DNA of 64,000 nt from Chitinophagales bacterium. GTDB taxonomy: Bacteria; Bacteroidota; Bacteroidia; Chitinophagales; Saprospiraceae. Position 1 is the stretch's first letter, and each line of letters begins with the position of its first letter. Below, piece by piece: positions 17,949 to 26,208 of the stretch. The notes under the pieces are model-generated. The model was not told the DNA's origin. It was given only the letters and a program-made list of their open reading frames with translations, and did no database searches. The translations under genes were made by a program, and so were the position numbers. The stretch is from NCBI GenBank assembly GCA_017303875.1, contig JAFLBP010000010.1, positions 117,806 to 181,805 on the forward strand, given 5' to 3'.

Positions 17949-19352
17949 TCAATAGTGGCATTTCTGGCACTCTAAGCCACCGATGTCTTCAACGGTAACT
18001 TTGTCGCGCTTGCCATCTTTGAGTTCTTTGTGATAGCGCTCGTACTGTTGGTAGTAGGCATTATCCTTAAACTTCACTTCTGTTTCACGGTGACAGTTGA
18101 TACACCAGCCCATGCCAAGTGTGGAATACTGATACACAACGTCCATTTTTTCAACCGGACCGTGGCATTTTTGGCATTCAACTTTACCCACTGCCACGTG
18201 TTGAGCGTGGTTGAAGTAAACGTGGTCGGCCATATTGTGAATGCGCACCCACTCAATCGGACCCTGGATTTTACCATTAGAGTCTTCTTTGAGGGCTTTA
18301 ACCACGCCGTCCCACTGTTCGTTAACCGCGCTTTCGCCGGAATCGTCGAGGGCCGTGAGGTTATTGGCAGACATGTATTCGGAGCCGATCCATTTTTTGT
18401 AAATGGTTTCGATTTCTTTCTCCGACAGGTTATCGTAGTTGTCGATATACTTGTTGGTGAGCGGATCGAAGCCGATGGAGGCGTAGATTTTCGTAATTTC
18501 AGAAGTGCCGGAAATGGTACCTTTTTTCACTGCGGCGTGGCAGTTCATACAGGTATTGGCGCCGGGGATCAGCGAGTGCTTGGAGCGGCGTGCTGAATCG
18601 TGGCAATACTGGCAGTCGATCTTGTTCTGCGTCACGTGGATTTTGTGGCTGAAATTGATCGGTTGCGTAGGCTGATACCCTTGCTGACGCTGCATACGTG
18701 TGGCATTGTCAACAGATTTGTAGCCAAAAATCAGGATCAGGGAAAATACCAGAAACGCAATGAAGCCTTTGCTGGTGAGCGACTGGGTCCAGTCCTTGCG
18801 GACGGGTTGCTCGCCTGCCTGAACGCGCGTTACATTACCTAGGTTATCGATAATGCGCATTAAAGCAAAAGCCAGCAAACCGAGAACAGCGGCCATGGCA
18901 ATAAACATCCAGGGCGTACTGCTTTCTTTTTTGGTATCTTCCAGTGCCACTGCACCACCTGCACCGGGCTGGGGCTTGTCGCCACCCTTTACCTGCGCAT
19001 CAATGTACAGCAACATGCTCGCGATTTCGTCATCCGAAAGGCCAGTGAAAGAGTTCATCAGAATTTTATTGTACTGATTGAACACCTCTACGGCACGCGG
19101 ATGGCCGGCAGCTACAAGCGCCTGCGAGTTGCGGATCCATGAATAGAGATCTTTTTTCGGGAAAGCGCTCCAACGCTCTTCCACACCGCCGAGCGCAGGG
19201 CCCGTCATATTGTCCTTCATGTTCTTGTTATGACAAGAAGCACAGTTTGCGGTGAATAATTTTTTACCGTTTTCGACGCTGGGTTGCGCCATAGCGGTCA
19301 AAGTGACCGAAAGTAAAATTGTGAAAACCCAACCGATTCGTTTCAGCAACAT
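17949..19352 (-). CDS. actA: Alternative complex III multiheme cytochrome ActA with extra N-terminal cytochrome c domain
   Basis: Starting at the ATG that opens a good signal peptide (LKRIGWVFTILLSVTLTAMAQ), the protein has 467 residues. A class I cytochrome c domain (CASCH at about 37-41) is followed by two membrane helices (about 145-167 and 200-218). The pentaheme ActA module then follows, with CQYCH, CMNCH, CQKCH, CINCH and a final CQKCHY. Classical ActA is described as pentaheme, so this is a hexaheme fusion. It probably passes electrons from ActB clusters through the heme chain. It is the first gene of the operon, about 70 nt after the promoter at 19431-19461. An open frame extends 38 codons further upstream but lacks signal-peptide character. 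Confidence 0.93.
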   Translation of the reverse strand: MLLKRIGWVFTILLSVTLTAMAQPSVENGKKLFTANCASCHNKNMKDNMTGPALGGVEERWSAFPKKDLYSWIRNSQALVAAGHPRAVEVFNQYNKILMNSFTGLSDDEIASMLLYIDAQVKGGDKPQPGAGGAVALEDTKKESSTPWMFIAMAAVLGLLAFALMRIIDNLGNVTRVQAGEQPVRKDWTQSLTSKGFIAFLVFSLILIFGYKSVDNATRMQRQQGYQPTQPINFSHKIHVTQNKIDCQYCHDSARRSKHSLIPGANTCMNCHAAVKKGTISGTSEITKIYASIGFDPLTNKYIDNYDNLSEKEIETIYKKWIGSEYMSANNLTALDDSGESAVNEQWDGVVKALKEDSNGKIQGPIEWVRIHNMADHVYFNHAQHVAVGKVECQKCHGPVEKMDVVYQYSTLGMGWCINCHRETEVKFKDNAYYQQYERYHKELKDGKRDKVTVEDIGGLECQKCHY

Positions 19353-19430
19353 AACTGAAGAAGTAGGTGATTGCCAGTATAATAATCGACAAAAAGCAGC
19401 GTTTGTACGACTGTCATTTTTTTGTCCGCG

Positions 19431-19461
19431 CAAAAGTACGCTACAAGCGCTGATTGCCAAA
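19431..19461 (-). promoter_or_regulatory. Promoter of the act-cox operon
   Basis: On the minus strand this reads TTTG, 19 nt, TACTTTTG, a full Bacteroidota vegetative promoter. The expected start of transcription is near 19424, leaving a leader of about 70 nt before actA. Confidence 0.8.
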
Positions 19462-19662
19462 TTCAAGATACACCATTCCTATTATTTAGATAAAATCTAA
19501 AGAGTTACAGGCGTAGGGCATCTTACTTTCCGGTTCGCAACATATATAATATTAACGTTCCGTTAAGATGCCGCAAAGGTATATAAGGAATACAGGTTTC
19601 CAAATTGTAAGTGGAAAAACTTGTTCATTCCTGCGTATTTCTCTGTTCCTTTTTTTCAACTG

Positions 19663-19670
19663 TATCTTTG
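19663..19670 (+). promoter_or_regulatory. Bacteroidota-type -7 box (TATCTTTG)
   Basis: TATCTTTGC lies 28 nt upstream of the ATG at 19698. It falls inside the longer open frame and so supports the downstream start. Confidence 0.65.
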
Positions 19671-19697
19671 CCGCAAACAAAACACCTGCAACTATCT

Positions 19698-21125
19698 ATG
19701 GAAAATCGATTCTTACCCTTCCTTTTACTCCTGCTCTCAAGTCGGCTGGCGGCACAAACGCCGGGTTCAGTTACAGGTTATGTTTTTGAACAAAATAACC
19801 GGGGCTATCTCCAACAGGTCAAAATTCAGGCAAGTTCTGCTTCGGATCAGCCGTTTTTTGCCGAAACTTACAGCGACACGATTGGCCAGTTTGTACTCGA
19901 CCTGCCTCCCGGCCTTTATTGGCTAAGTGCTGCCAAGGATAATTTTATCCCGTATAAAGACAGTCTGCGGGTTGGTACAGAACGCCGTTTTGTAAAAGTA
20001 GAGATGCAGCGCAAGCCCGGCTACCTCTTTGATGCAACTCTCGCAGAAGCCCGCGAAACTCCCGATCAAATCGTGGATGCCATCAGCGGCGCTACCATTG
20101 AAATTTTTAACCGCACCCAAAACCGCCCGGAACTTTCACTGCCCCGCCACCCGAATGCTTTTTTCCAATTCACTTTCGAGCAAGGAAACCATTATACCAT
20201 GCTCATCCGAAAACCGGGCTTCATTGCCAAACGTATCGAAGTATATGTTAACATAAAAGGCTGCATCCTTTGCGTCGACGGGGTGCGCTCGGTAACGCCC
20301 GGCGTCACCGATAACCTCAGCGCAGGGCATCAGATGGGGACGTTGCTGGCCAATATCGAACTGGAAAAAGCACGCCTCGATAAACGCATCCAGATTCAGA
20401 ACATTTATTACGACTACGACAAATGGGATATCCGCCCCGATGCCGCCGAACGCCTCGATCAGGTCGTTACATTGATGCAGGATAATCCCGGTCTCAGCGT
20501 AGAGTTAGGCTCGCATACCGACAGTCGTGGCGGCGATGCCTATAATTTACAATTGTCGCAAAAACGCGCCGAATCTGCCGTAGCCTATATCATCAGCAAT
20601 GGCGTGCCAGCCCAACGCATTACTGCAAAAGGATATGGTGAAACACAACTCGTGAACCGCTGCCGCAACGGCGTAAGCTGCGACGAAGCAGCGCATCAGC
20701 AAAACCGCCGGACGGAACTGCGGATCACCGGCATTTCTGCCGACTCGCTGGAATACCTGAGCTGGAAATCGCTGCCCGATATTGTAAAGGAAGAACAGGC
20801 TGCCGCTAAATTAAAAGCGGCACAAAAAGCCGCCGCCGCAAGTCCGCAAACGCTCAACATACGGCCGCTGCCCAAAACACAAAGCGGGTATGGTCTGGAA
20901 ATTGCCGACTACCCTACCCCACTTGGCCCGGAAACAGCGGCATTTCAGGGCTTTCAGCAAATTTATGAATACCGCGACGCCAAGGGCCACTATCACTACT
21001 GTGTAGTCATTCCCGGCGACCTCAACAAGGCCCGGGCGTATTTGAATACAACGGTAAAAGGCAGTTTGCAGCAAGCGCAGTTGCTGCAATTTACCCCTGG
21101 AAAATTACCGGCGAAGGTTCAGTAG
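19698..21125 (+). CDS. OmpA-family envelope protein with N-terminal carboxypeptidase-regulatory-like domain
   Basis: This start is chosen because it begins a signal peptide (MENRFLPFLLLLLSSRLAAQ) and lies just after a TATCTTTG promoter box; the open frame itself begins 29 codons earlier. The mature protein (475 residues in all) has a beta-sandwich of carboxypeptidase-regulatory type (about 25-105) and an unassigned middle part. An OmpA C-terminal domain follows (about 230-345: YYDYDKWDIRPDA, GSHTDSRGGDAYN, LSQKRAESAV, GYGE, NRRTELRI). A C-terminal region (FQGFQQIYEYRDAKGHYHYC) resembles a SPOR-like fold. It probably links the outer membrane to peptidoglycan. It ends 4 nt from the stop of a convergent gene. 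Confidence 0.88.
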   Translation: MENRFLPFLLLLLSSRLAAQTPGSVTGYVFEQNNRGYLQQVKIQASSASDQPFFAETYSDTIGQFVLDLPPGLYWLSAAKDNFIPYKDSLRVGTERRFVKVEMQRKPGYLFDATLAEARETPDQIVDAISGATIEIFNRTQNRPELSLPRHPNAFFQFTFEQGNHYTMLIRKPGFIAKRIEVYVNIKGCILCVDGVRSVTPGVTDNLSAGHQMGTLLANIELEKARLDKRIQIQNIYYDYDKWDIRPDAAERLDQVVTLMQDNPGLSVELGSHTDSRGGDAYNLQLSQKRAESAVAYIISNGVPAQRITAKGYGETQLVNRCRNGVSCDEAAHQQNRRTELRITGISADSLEYLSWKSLPDIVKEEQAAAKLKAAQKAAAASPQTLNIRPLPKTQSGYGLEIADYPTPLGPETAAFQGFQQIYEYRDAKGHYHYCVVIPGDLNKARAYLNTTVKGSLQQAQLLQFTPGKLPAKVQ

Positions 21126-21129
21126 GCGC

Positions 21130-22845
21130 TTATTCGCCCTGCTGTTTGTTTTGTGCAATGGCACGCGCCTGGTTCAGGTCGGCGCGCATCCGGGCCGTAT
21201 CGCCCAATACCTCATATACTTTGGCGCGGCTTTGGTAAGAAATAGCCGCGTCGGGCTTCAGTTCGATGGTTTTTGTAAATGCCTGAAGCGCTTTGGGAAA
21301 TTTGCCTTGGCGGTAGTAAATCTGGCCCAGATTGTTCCAGGTCACCACGTCTACCGAGTCGTATTTCAGGTAAATCTCCATATCTTTTAAAGCCAGATCA
21401 ATCTGACCAGCCTGTGCATACAAGCTGCCCCGCGAGCGATAGGCTTCGCGCAGGGTCGGGTCTTGCTCAATGGCCTTGCTGAAATCGCTGATGGCATCCG
21501 GGAAGCGCCCTTTGTCGGCCATCTCGGTTCCGCGGCCGAGGAACATCATGCCCCGGTGCGAATAACCATTTTCAATGGCATTGGTAATTACAGTGAGGGT
21601 GTCTTTCCAGATACGTACCTGCCTGACACAGAGCAGGGCAATAGCAAGCACCCAGATACCGGAAACCGCTGTGAGCAGGGTTTGGCTGCCGCTCATTTTC
21701 TGTTTCAGATAAGCCACGCCTTCTGCCAGCAGGTAAAAAATGCCGATGCAGGCTAAATAATTATAGTGGTCGGCGCAAAGCTCAAAGGTGCCCAGCGATG
21801 CAAAAGGCAGCGCAATGACGATATTGGAAAAGAAAAACGCCAGTCCGATCCAGAAAAACGGGGCACTTTTGCGCCAAACCCAGGCCAAAACGCCCAAAAG
21901 CAGAAGCAGGAAAGGTGTGATGTAATAAATCGTCGGCAGAGCGCCGTTTACTTTGTCAAAAGAGTAGTACACATTGAGGTTCCAGGGCATCAAAATTTTA
22001 CCAATATAAAATAAAGGTGCGTAACAAACCAGCAGCACGCGTTCAAAAGCCGAGTAGCCGTTGGCCGATTCACCAACCATTGTGCCGGATACTTCGCGGG
22101 TGTAAATGGTCAGGAGGCCAAAACCTAAGGCGATCAGGAAAAACGGTGCGTAGCGAATGGCTTGTTTTTGCAGGGTAAGTCCCTCAGGGCGGCGCCACCA
22201 GTCAATAACAGCGAGTGTCAGCGGGAACGTCACCGCAGCACTTTTCGACAGGCAGGCCAACACAAAGAACAGGAGCGCAAGCAGGTAAAATTTTGTTTTT
22301 TGCTCCGATTCGTCGCTAAAACGCAGGTAGGCATTGAATCCCAGCAGGGAGAACATGCTGAACAGCGGGGTACTGAAGCCGGCAATCCAGGCCACCGATT
22401 CTGCCTGAATGGGGTGAATGGCAAACAGCAGGGCCACCGGCAGGGCAATAGCCGGACGCAGGGGCAAGCGCTCCAGCATTTTGCAAAGCAACCAGGTATT
22501 AAACACATGCACGCCCCAGCTCAGCAGGTGATACCAGAAGGCGCTGTCTTTGCCCAGCGCGTACGCAATGGCGTAGCCGATCCAGGTGATCGGCGCGTAC
22601 ATGCCGAGGTTGAAATTGGTGAAGATGGTATCGGGCGCAAAGCTCGTTACCGCAGGGTTTTCCACCGTAGAGGCGTGGTCGTCGAGGCCGGTCATTTCAT
22701 TGCCGAGGCCGAGGGCAAAGAACAAGGCGGCAGCGGCAACAGGCACGATGACTTTCCAGTTGTAATCGGGTGCATCGCCCTGTACGGGCGTGGGTGTTGC
22801 GGATTTACGTACGGGCGCGTTTCGTTTTGCTTGAGCTTTGGCCAT
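21130..22845 (-). CDS. GT-C-like polytopic membrane protein with C-terminal TPR repeats
   Basis: This 571-residue protein has about a dozen membrane helices in the first 410 residues. It has the arrangement of GT-C glycosyltransferases and TMTC-like proteins: a first periplasmic loop with GLDDHASTVENPAV near residue 55, and FAIHPIQAESVAWIAG near 142. Four tetratricopeptide units follow at about 425-570 (for example AISDFSKAIEQDPTLREAY and ALQAFTKTIELKPDAAISY). A lipid-linked sugar or mannosyl donor is the family expectation, but the substrate cannot be deduced. It has its own TACTTTTG promoter box and a leader hairpin (22862-22881). Confidence 0.8.
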   Translation of the reverse strand: MAKAQAKRNAPVRKSATPTPVQGDAPDYNWKVIVPVAAAALFFALGLGNEMTGLDDHASTVENPAVTSFAPDTIFTNFNLGMYAPITWIGYAIAYALGKDSAFWYHLLSWGVHVFNTWLLCKMLERLPLRPAIALPVALLFAIHPIQAESVAWIAGFSTPLFSMFSLLGFNAYLRFSDESEQKTKFYLLALLFFVLACLSKSAAVTFPLTLAVIDWWRRPEGLTLQKQAIRYAPFFLIALGFGLLTIYTREVSGTMVGESANGYSAFERVLLVCYAPLFYIGKILMPWNLNVYYSFDKVNGALPTIYYITPFLLLLLGVLAWVWRKSAPFFWIGLAFFFSNIVIALPFASLGTFELCADHYNYLACIGIFYLLAEGVAYLKQKMSGSQTLLTAVSGIWVLAIALLCVRQVRIWKDTLTVITNAIENGYSHRGMMFLGRGTEMADKGRFPDAISDFSKAIEQDPTLREAYRSRGSLYAQAGQIDLALKDMEIYLKYDSVDVVTWNNLGQIYYRQGKFPKALQAFTKTIELKPDAAISYQSRAKVYEVLGDTARMRADLNQARAIAQNKQQGE

Positions 22846-22861
22846 GCTTGATCATCATTTT

Positions 22862-22881
22862 AAGCATCCTGCAAAAGGATG
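22862..22881 (-). other. 5' leader hairpin of the GT-C/TPR gene
   Basis: GCATCC and GGATGC arms enclose an 8-nt loop, between the promoter box at 22897-22904 and the ATG at 22845. Its function is unknown; it could influence translation or mRNA stability. Confidence 0.4.
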
Positions 22882-22896
22882 CTATGGATTGAGCTG

Positions 22897-22904
22897 CAAA
22901 AGTA
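22897..22904 (-). promoter_or_regulatory. Bacteroidota-type -7 box (TACTTTTG)
   Basis: The minus-strand TACTTTTG lies about 50 nt upstream of the GT-C/TPR gene. It is divergent from the box at 22930-22937. Confidence 0.55.
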
Positions 22905-22929
22905 GGAAAATGTATTGAGCGGGATTCGC

Positions 22930-22937
22930 TATCTTTG
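22930..22937 (+). promoter_or_regulatory. Bacteroidota-type -7 box (TATCTTTG)
   Basis: TATCTTTG lies 19 nt upstream of the ATG at 22956, giving a very short leader. It overlaps the TTG that begins the longer open frame, so the ATG is the better start. Confidence 0.6.
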
Positions 22938-22955
22938 TCAGTATATCATCTGCAC

Positions 22956-23795
22956 ATGAAACCAACTGATACAAAATGCCCCAATTGCGACACGCCTTTA
23001 CAGGGCAAATTCTGCCATGAATGCGGTGAAAAGCGCCCAAGTCGCAAGGATTTTGCCTTGTCGCATTTCCTCAAAGAGGCTTTTGAGAAATTCACCCACC
23101 TCGACTCCAAGCTCCTGCGCTCCTTGTGGCTGCTGATTACAAAGCCGGGCTTTCTCAGCGTGGAATACCTGCGCGGCAAACGCAAAACCTACGAAAAACC
23201 GCTGGCGCTGTTCCTGATTGTCAACCTGATCTACTTCTTCACCATTTCATGGAATAACCTGCGCACGTACGAAAGTCCGCTGACTACTCAATTGCGCAAC
23301 CCCTATCAGCGACTTGTCAGGCAAATGATACAAGTGCGTTTTGGCGACAACACGGCCGCCCTAAACGCATTCGCGCCATTGTTCGATGCGCAAATGCACC
23401 TGCTGTCCAAGTCCCTGCTGCTGCTGATGGTGCCGATGTACGCCGCCATTTTTGCTGTATTATATCGGAAAAGAAACAGGTATTTCGGTGAGCATCTGGT
23501 AGCCGCTTTTCACTTCCACGCCCTGATGCTGGCATCCAATGTTTTAATAGGCGTTGTAATGCGCGGCACCTTAATCGGCTACCTACTGCCTCCTGTCGGG
23601 TGGGAACATTTTATACTGGAAATCGTGGAACCCCTCCTCATCAGCACTGTTTTGGCCTTGCTGAGTTTCAGAACCGTTTATCCGGACACCTGGCCTCGCA
23701 CCCTCCTCAAAGCCATTACCCTGTCTCTGCTTTGGATGCCCTGCCTGATTCTTTATCGCCTGATCGTCTTCCTGATAACATGGCACAGTGTTTAA
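22956..23795 (+). CDS. DUF3667 family membrane protein with zinc ribbon
   Basis: The protein (279 residues) begins with a zinc-ribbon (KCPNCDTPLQGKFCHECGEKR) followed by the DUF3667 helix (HFLKEAFEKFTHLDSKLLRSL, then ITKPGFLSVEYLRGKRKTY). Five or so membrane helices come next. Members are widespread in Bacteroidota and their function is unknown; the two CxxC pairs suggest a cytoplasmic Zn knuckle. The stop codon TAA is the first triplet of an inverted-repeat hairpin (23794-23945) shared with the convergent pcm gene. Confidence 0.88.
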   Translation: MKPTDTKCPNCDTPLQGKFCHECGEKRPSRKDFALSHFLKEAFEKFTHLDSKLLRSLWLLITKPGFLSVEYLRGKRKTYEKPLALFLIVNLIYFFTISWNNLRTYESPLTTQLRNPYQRLVRQMIQVRFGDNTAALNAFAPLFDAQMHLLSKSLLLLMVPMYAAIFAVLYRKRNRYFGEHLVAAFHFHALMLASNVLIGVVMRGTLIGYLLPPVGWEHFILEIVEPLLISTVLALLSFRTVYPDTWPRTLLKAITLSLLWMPCLILYRLIVFLITWHSV

Positions 23796-23945
23796 CGATG
23801 AACGATGAGTGATTTTGGATTTTGGATTTTTAATGTTTGATTTTTAATGTTTGATTTTTGATTGATTTTCAATTGTTTAAAAAATCAAGCATCAAGCATT
23901 AAAAATCCAAAATCACTCATCATTCATCGTTCATCGTTCATCGTT
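23794..23945. repeat. Heptad inverted-repeat hairpin (GATTTTK / AACGATG units)
   Basis: The left arm (about 23794-23869) is built of 7-nt units (AACGATG, GATTTTG, GATTTTT, AATGTTT). The right arm (about 23882-23945) is an imperfect reverse complement with a 12-nt centre. The repeat overlaps the stop codons of both flanking convergent genes, and the last codons of pcm are encoded by AACGATG units. Confidence 0.85.
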
Positions 23946-24590
23946 CCTAACCGTTCCTTCCAGAAAAGGTACAAAACGAAACGTATCAAGGCCGTCTTCC
24001 TGCCAGGTTTCGGCGCTGGTACGCACGATACGAAACATGCGTTGCACCGTATCGCCCACCGGAATCACCAGTATCCCGCCGGGGTGGCGCAATTGCAGTT
24101 TGAGCTTGTCGGGCACCACGGGTGCACCGGCAGTGACGATAATTTTATCAAAAGGGGCAAAAAGTGGCAGCCCTTTGGTGCCATCGCCAAAAAAACAACG
24201 CACGCTCACAAAACCCAGATCGGACAACAGCTTTTGCGCCCTGAGGTAAAGTGCCTCCTGGCGCTCAATGGTATACACCTGTGCGCCCAGCGCAGCCAAC
24301 ACTGCGGCCTGATACCCCGATCCGGTGCCGATTTCCAGTACCCTATCGCCGGTTTTTACGTTTAACAGCGCACTTTGGTAAGCCACCGTATACGGCTGGG
24401 AAATGGTTTGCTCATTGCCGATGGGGAAAGCTTTGTCCTCGTAGGCATGTTCTTCAAAATCTTTCTGAAAGAATAAATGGCGTGGTATTGCACCGATGGC
24501 TGCCAGCACAGCCTCATCGGAAATGCCTTTTTTCCGTAAATCCTCCACCAAACGACGGCGGCGGCCCTTGTCTCTGTAAGAATCTGTCAC
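23931..24590 (-). CDS. pcm: Protein-L-isoaspartate O-methyltransferase
   Basis: The enzyme (219 residues) is a class I SAM-dependent methyltransferase that methylates isoaspartyl residues so that aged proteins can be repaired. The family signatures are visible: FPIGNEQTISQPYTVA (about 56-71, the substrate-binding loop), the SAM motif VLEIGTGSGYQAAVLA, YTIER in motif II, and the late motif GGILVIPVG. The length is normal. The last six residues (VRNDER) are encoded by units of the neighbouring inverted repeat, and the stop codon lies within it. A TACTTTTG box lies 20 nt upstream of the ATG. Confidence 0.95.
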   Translation of the reverse strand: MTDSYRDKGRRRRLVEDLRKKGISDEAVLAAIGAIPRHLFFQKDFEEHAYEDKAFPIGNEQTISQPYTVAYQSALLNVKTGDRVLEIGTGSGYQAAVLAALGAQVYTIERQEALYLRAQKLLSDLGFVSVRCFFGDGTKGLPLFAPFDKIIVTAGAPVVPDKLKLQLRHPGGILVIPVGDTVQRMFRIVRTSAETWQEDGLDTFRFVPFLEGTVRNDER

Positions 24591-24609
24591 GATTTTTCCT
24601 GTATTGCAG

Positions 24610-24617
24610 CAAAAGTA
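24610..24617 (-). promoter_or_regulatory. Bacteroidota-type -7 box (TACTTTTG) for pcm
   Basis: The minus-strand TACTTTTG lies 20 nt from the pcm start. It is back-to-back with the pgm promoter at 24631-24638. Confidence 0.6.
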
Positions 24618-24630
24618 CGCTTTGAGTCAA

Positions 24631-24638
24631 TATTTTTG
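24631..24638 (+). promoter_or_regulatory. Bacteroidota-type -7 box (TATTTTTG) for the phosphohexomutase gene
   Basis: TATTTTTG lies 49 nt before the ATG at 24687. It overlaps the TTG of the longer open frame, which is therefore not the start. Confidence 0.55.
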
Positions 24639-24686
24639 CCGGCGTATAAAATACATTTCACTTTAAATCTTAACGCAAGCGACATC

Positions 24687-26087
24687 ATGGCAACACCCAT
24701 CAAGTTTGGTACCGACGGCTGGCGCGCGATCATCGCCGATGATTACACGGTCGACAATGTAAAACGCGTAGCCGAAGCAACGGCCCTTTTTATGAAAGCC
24801 CGCAAAATGAAAAAGGCCGTCATCGGCCACGATTGCCGCTTCGCCGGGCCACTTTTTGTAGAAACAACTGCCCGAGTACTGGGCGCCTACGGCATCAAAT
24901 GTCATATCGGAACAGGCTTCGTCTCCACCCCGATGGTCAGCCTCGGCGTGGTAAAACTCAAAGCCGACCTCGGTATCGTCATCACAGCCAGCCACAACCC
25001 GCCCTCCTACAACGGCTATAAGCTCAAAGCCGCTTATGGCGGACCAATGATCCCTTCCGAAATCGCAGAAGTGGAAGCGCTCATTCCCGACACCTGCACC
25101 CTCGGCAGCCTGCCCACGCTGGATGCCATGCGCGATAAAAAACTCCTCGTCGACAGCGACCTGGAAACCATTTACCTGCGCCATGCCCGCAAAAACTTTG
25201 ATCTGAAAAGCATCAAACAAAATGCCGGCCGCATCGCCTACGACGCCATGTACGGCGCCGGTCAGCGCGCCGTGCGCGCCCTGCTGCCCAAATGCGTGTT
25301 CCTGCACTGCGACTACAACCCCGGCATGCACGGACAGGCGCCCGAACCCATCCACCGCAACCTGCTCCAACTGAGCGAAACCATCCGCAAAAACCCGAAA
25401 ATTACTGCCGGCTTAGCCAATGACGGCGATGCCGACCGCATCGGTATGTACGACGAAGACGGTAACTTCGTAGACAGCCACCACCTGCTCCTCATTCTGC
25501 TGCTCTACCTCCACAAGTATAAAGGCATGAGCGGTAAAGTTGTGTTTACCTTCTCGGTGACCGATAAAATGAAAAAAATGGCCGAAAAATTCGGTCTGCC
25601 CTACGAAATCACCAAAGTAGGCTTCAAATACATCGCCGAAATTATGACCACAGAGGATGTACTGGTGGGCGGCGAAGAATCCGGCGGTCTGGCCGTAAAA
25701 GGCCATATCCCCGAACGCGACGGCGTCTGGATGGGCCTGCTCGTCTTTGAATTTATGGCCGTAACCGGCAAAACCCTCAAAGGGCTGGTAGAAGAAGTGT
25801 ACAAGGAAGTAGGCCGTTTTGCTTTTGAACGCGACGACCTGCACATCACCGAAGCCCAAAAACAAGCCGTGATCGAAGCCTGCAAAGCCCGTTCGTACAA
25901 AGCCTTCGGCAAATATAAAGTAGAAGGCGTGGACGACCTCGACGGCTGGAAATTTATCTTCGGCAACGACCAATGGGTGATGATCCGCGCCTCCGGCACC
26001 GAACCCGTACTCCGCGTATACGCCCAGGCCGACTCGCTGGCCACCTGCCGCGACATTCTGGAAGCCACGAAGGGAACGATTTTGTAA
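24687..26087 (+). CDS. Phosphoglucomutase/phosphomannomutase family protein
   Basis: The protein (466 residues) is an alpha-D-phosphohexomutase. The active-site phosphoserine loop is TASHNPPSYNGYK (about 102-114), the Mg loop is NDGDADRIG (near 246), the sugar-binding loop is GGEESGG (near 330), and the phosphate-binding loop is RASGTEPVLRVYA (near 435). It interconverts hexose 1- and 6-phosphates; glucose or mannose specificity cannot be fixed by eye. The chosen ATG (MATPIKFGTDGWRAI) matches the usual family N-terminus. A 44-bp near-perfect hairpin follows the stop, before tyrS. Confidence 0.93.
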   Translation: MATPIKFGTDGWRAIIADDYTVDNVKRVAEATALFMKARKMKKAVIGHDCRFAGPLFVETTARVLGAYGIKCHIGTGFVSTPMVSLGVVKLKADLGIVITASHNPPSYNGYKLKAAYGGPMIPSEIAEVEALIPDTCTLGSLPTLDAMRDKKLLVDSDLETIYLRHARKNFDLKSIKQNAGRIAYDAMYGAGQRAVRALLPKCVFLHCDYNPGMHGQAPEPIHRNLLQLSETIRKNPKITAGLANDGDADRIGMYDEDGNFVDSHHLLLILLLYLHKYKGMSGKVVFTFSVTDKMKKMAEKFGLPYEITKVGFKYIAEIMTTEDVLVGGEESGGLAVKGHIPERDGVWMGLLVFEFMAVTGKTLKGLVEEVYKEVGRFAFERDDLHITEAQKQAVIEACKARSYKAFGKYKVEGVDDLDGWKFIFGNDQWVMIRASGTEPVLRVYAQADSLATCRDILEATKGTIL

Positions 26088-26092
26088 AAGAA

Positions 26093-26194
26093 GTGTTTTT
26101 GTAGTGTTTTGGTGTTTTAGTGTTTTGGTGTTTTAGTAGGTATGCGTGCCCTAAAACACCCAAACACTAAAACACCAAAACACTACAAAAACAC
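26093..26194. repeat. Near-perfect 44-bp octad inverted repeat (GTGTTTTR units)
   Basis: The left arm 26093-26136 and right arm 26151-26194 are reverse complements with a single mismatch and a 14-nt loop. The arms consist mainly of GTGTTTTG and GTGTTTTA units. The repeat lies between two co-directional genes, 5 nt after the stop of the mutase gene and 14 nt before tyrS. Confidence 0.9.
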
Positions 26195-26208
26195 CCAAAC
26201 ACATATTC

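Noticed and set aside
19353..19466. Upstream extension of actA to 19466
   Set aside because: The extension lacks signal-peptide character and overlaps the promoter at 19431-19461; the start at 19352 gives a proper signal peptide.
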